A DNA stretch of 13,824 nt from CAVVGZ01 sp963747965 (lineage in GTDB: Bacteria > Chloroflexota > Anaerolineae > Anaerolineales > Anaerolineaceae). The DNA lies in assembly GCA_963747965.1 (NCBI GenBank), contig CAVVGZ010000003.1:1-13824 (forward strand), written 5' to 3'. Below the pieces are notes generated by a model that saw nothing but the letters and a program-made list of their open reading frames with translations, searched no databases and was not told the origin of the DNA. Numbering within the stretch: position 1 is the first letter of the stretch; each line of letters starts with the position of its first letter. Shown in pieces: positions 12,487-13,824 of the stretch. The position numbers and the translations under genes are program-made.

Positions 12487-13024
12487 CGATGTCCGCCTGG
12501 GATGTACCCCGGCTCAACCCGCGCGTATCGGTGATAATCCCATAATAAAGGGCGGTTGCCAGTTTTTGGTTTGGTTCTATTCCGAAAACCTGCAAGTATT
12601 CTGTCATCATGCTGGAACTGGCTCCATAGCCGGTGGGTACATCTGCATAATTGGCGGTTTGAGTTTCCGGGTAATAGGGGTGATGGTCGATGACCATGGC
12701 TGCAGGCCATCCCTTTGGAAGGGGGTTGTTGCCTGTCCCGGGCTGGGTGTCAATCAGGACGACCGCATCTGCCTGTTCAAAATCAGCCTCTGTCAGGACG
12801 TGCAGCGGATTTTCCAGGTACTGGACCATGGCACGGTTTTCCGACCTGCTGATGATGCCTTTATAGCATATCCTGGTCTGCAGGCTCAGCCGGCTGCGGA
12901 GAATCTCCGCCAATGCCAGTGCGCTGGCGATCGCATCCGGGTCCGGGTCATTGTGGGGGAGAATCAGCACGTTTCTGGCTGAACGGACCGATTCCAGGAA
13001 TTTTCCAGTATCAAGACTTCTCAA
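12461..13024 (-). CDS. DHH catalytic half of a split NrnA-like phosphoesterase
   Basis: A 187-residue frame with the DHH-superfamily catalytic motifs: LPHNDPDPDAIASALALA (~22-39), VVLIDTQP (~88-95), the DHH motif VIDHHPYYP (~110-118) and GIITDTRGL (~162-170). These bind the Mn2+ ions that hydrolyse short RNAs, pAp or cyclic dinucleotide products in this family; the exact substrate is not evident. It starts at TTG 13024, with an excellent AAAGGGG five bases upstream. The frame ends shortly after the last catalytic motif, at NPAA and a stop, exactly where the family continues into DHHA1; that domain follows in the +1 frame. Together the halves are ~335 residues, the normal full length. A single inserted base is the simplest explanation. 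Confidence 0.87.
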   Translation of the reverse strand: MRSLDTGKFLESVRSARNVLILPHNDPDPDAIASALALAEILRSRLSLQTRICYKGIISRSENRAMVQYLENPLHVLTEADFEQADAVVLIDTQPGTGNNPLPKGWPAAMVIDHHPYYPETQTANYADVPTGYGASSSMMTEYLQVFGIEPNQKLATALYYGIITDTRGLSRGTSQADIDAYFNPAA

Positions 13025-13166
13025 TTGTTCCCCTTTCTCTGAGCGGTATTCAGGGTGGAATGCATTTCTTTCCCTTAGTTTAGCATATCCTTACAACAGG
13101 TTCATATGGGTTGGCATCCGCATACCCATTCATCGTGCCGTCTTCAAGGGGTTTGTGGTGATCCTT

Positions 13167-13175
13167 TGTTATAAT
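13167..13175 (+). promoter_or_regulatory. Extended -10 promoter of the histidine phosphatase gene
   Basis: TGTTATAAT is a perfect extended -10 (TGnTATAAT), about 75 bases before ATG 13249. No good -35 is present, which extended -10 promoters tolerate. Between it and the start, GCAGTCAGG occurs twice, 20 bases apart (13194 and 13214). Confidence 0.5.
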
Positions 13176-13248
13176 CAACCCGATCTATTACCAGCAGTCA
13201 GGGTACTATGCCGGCAGTCAGGTAATACAGGTGTAATTGGATAGGGAT

Positions 13249-13824
13249 ATGACAAGGTTTTGGTTGGTCAGGCATGGCGAGACAAATTGGAACGTGGCAG
13301 GGCGTTACCAGGGCACCACGGATATTTCTCTCAATGAGAGGGGTATATCCCAGGCAAAGGACCTTGGGAATCTGCTTGCTGCCAGCGGGGTTCCTTTCCA
13401 GGCGGTTTTTTCCAGCCAGTTGAGCCGGGCCCGTGAAACAGCCGGGATCATCGCCCGCTGCCTGGATCTGCCGGTTTTCGTGGATAAACGCCTCCAGGAA
13501 ATTGACCTGGGCGAATGGGAAGGAGAACTGTACACCGAAATCCAGGAACAATTCCCGGAGAGAGTGATGGAGCGCCTCACCAACGCAGCCTGCACCCGCG
13601 CCCCTGGAGGAGAATCTGCCATTGAAGTGGCGCAGCGTATGTCTGAGGCAGCCGATGACATCGCCGCCTGCCATCCCGGGGAGGATGTCATCCTGGCAGG
13701 GCACGGCTTCTCTCTGGCTGTTCTGGCGGCTGTGGCCAAGGGGGATTCCCTGGATGCGGTTTATACCAGCCTGCTTCAGCATACCGACCCTCTCGTCATC
13801 GAGTGGCCTCCGGCCGGGTGGAAT
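13249..13824 (+). CDS. Histidine phosphatase family protein (phosphoglycerate-mutase-like), partial
   Basis: The 192 codons present are open to the right edge. The N-terminal RHG motif LVRHGETNWN (~6-15, nucleophile His9) is followed by RYQGTTDISLNERG, SSQLSRARETA (~62-72), the conserved Glu region QEIDLGEWEGE (~83-93) and the second catalytic His in ILAGHGFSLAVL (~148-159). It belongs to the branch-1 cobC/GpmB-like histidine phosphatases, which dephosphorylate small metabolites such as alpha-ribazole phosphate or sugar phosphates; the substrate cannot be assigned. ATG 13249 has GGAT at 13239-13242 upstream. It is divergent from the split DHH phosphoesterase across a 224-base gap. The C-terminus lies outside the window. 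Confidence 0.93.
   Translation, partial: MTRFWLVRHGETNWNVAGRYQGTTDISLNERGISQAKDLGNLLAASGVPFQAVFSSQLSRARETAGIIARCLDLPVFVDKRLQEIDLGEWEGELYTEIQEQFPERVMERLTNAACTRAPGGESAIEVAQRMSEAADDIAACHPGEDVILAGHGFSLAVLAAVAKGDSLDAVYTSLLQHTDPLVIEWPPAGWN

Noticed and set aside
13194..13222. Two copies of GCAGTCAGG, 20 bases apart
   Set aside because: Only two short copies, so not a CRISPR or significant repeat array; noted as a possible minor regulatory repeat only.
1..13824. Search for tRNA, rRNA, CRISPR array, insertion sequence or prophage
   Set aside because: Reading the intergenic gaps by eye showed no tRNA T-loop pattern, no spaced repeats, and no transposase, integrase or phage gene.

Overview
The window looks like chromosomal DNA from a Chloroflexota bacterium, probably Anaerolineae-like. 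This is an inference from protein style: a GAF-GAF-HisKA_3 sensor kinase, SpoVS, and the methyltransferase and DHH proteins, with moderate base composition. No 16S rRNA or other decisive marker is present, and a Bacillota-like host cannot be excluded. The most important content is not a protein gene. Positions 9860-10275 look like a chromosomal replication origin (oriC): about eight DnaA boxes (three perfect), then a DnaA-trio tract, then a very AT-rich unwinding region. Two ParB-binding parS sites lie about 6 kb to the left, at 3404-3419 and 4089-4104. No dnaA, dnaN, parA or parB is visible here.

Layout. 1-2418, minus strand: a NarL-type histidine kinase followed by a frameshifted SAM methyltransferase that runs off the left edge. 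2728-3366: a cytosolic sulfite-oxidase-like molybdoenzyme with its own promoter. 3404-4104: two parS sites bracketing an SdpI-family membrane protein. 4232-6021: an ABC-2 ATPase/permease pair joined by an ATGA overlap. 6099-6377, minus: a small XRE repressor-like gene with a palindromic operator candidate. 6564-7397: NAD synthetase. 7497-8008: a pepF relic keeping only both ends of the gene. 8150-9846: a deoxyguanosine-kinase-like gene and a nucleotidyltransferase-fold gene, apparently one operon. 9860-10275: oriC. 10343-10603: spoVS, driven by a promoter at the edge of the AT-rich element. 10657-11328, minus: a second deoxynucleoside kinase, of the dAdo/dCyd type. 11485-11652, minus: a 55-residue 2[4Fe-4S] ferredoxin with a clear promoter and a long hairpin terminator. 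12007-13024, minus: a DHH/DHHA1 phosphoesterase split into two overlapping frames. 13249-13824: the start of a histidine phosphatase, running off the right edge.

How the parts may fit together. The origin is flanked by two deoxynucleoside salvage kinases and spoVS, and the parS sites fit the usual origin-proximal position of ParABS centromeres. SdpI plus the ABC-2 exporter could form an envelope or peptide-resistance cluster, but this rests on adjacency only. Three genes are broken or split: the methyltransferase, pepF and the DHH phosphoesterase. pepF is decayed beyond doubt. The two single-base frameshifts could be real or assembly errors.
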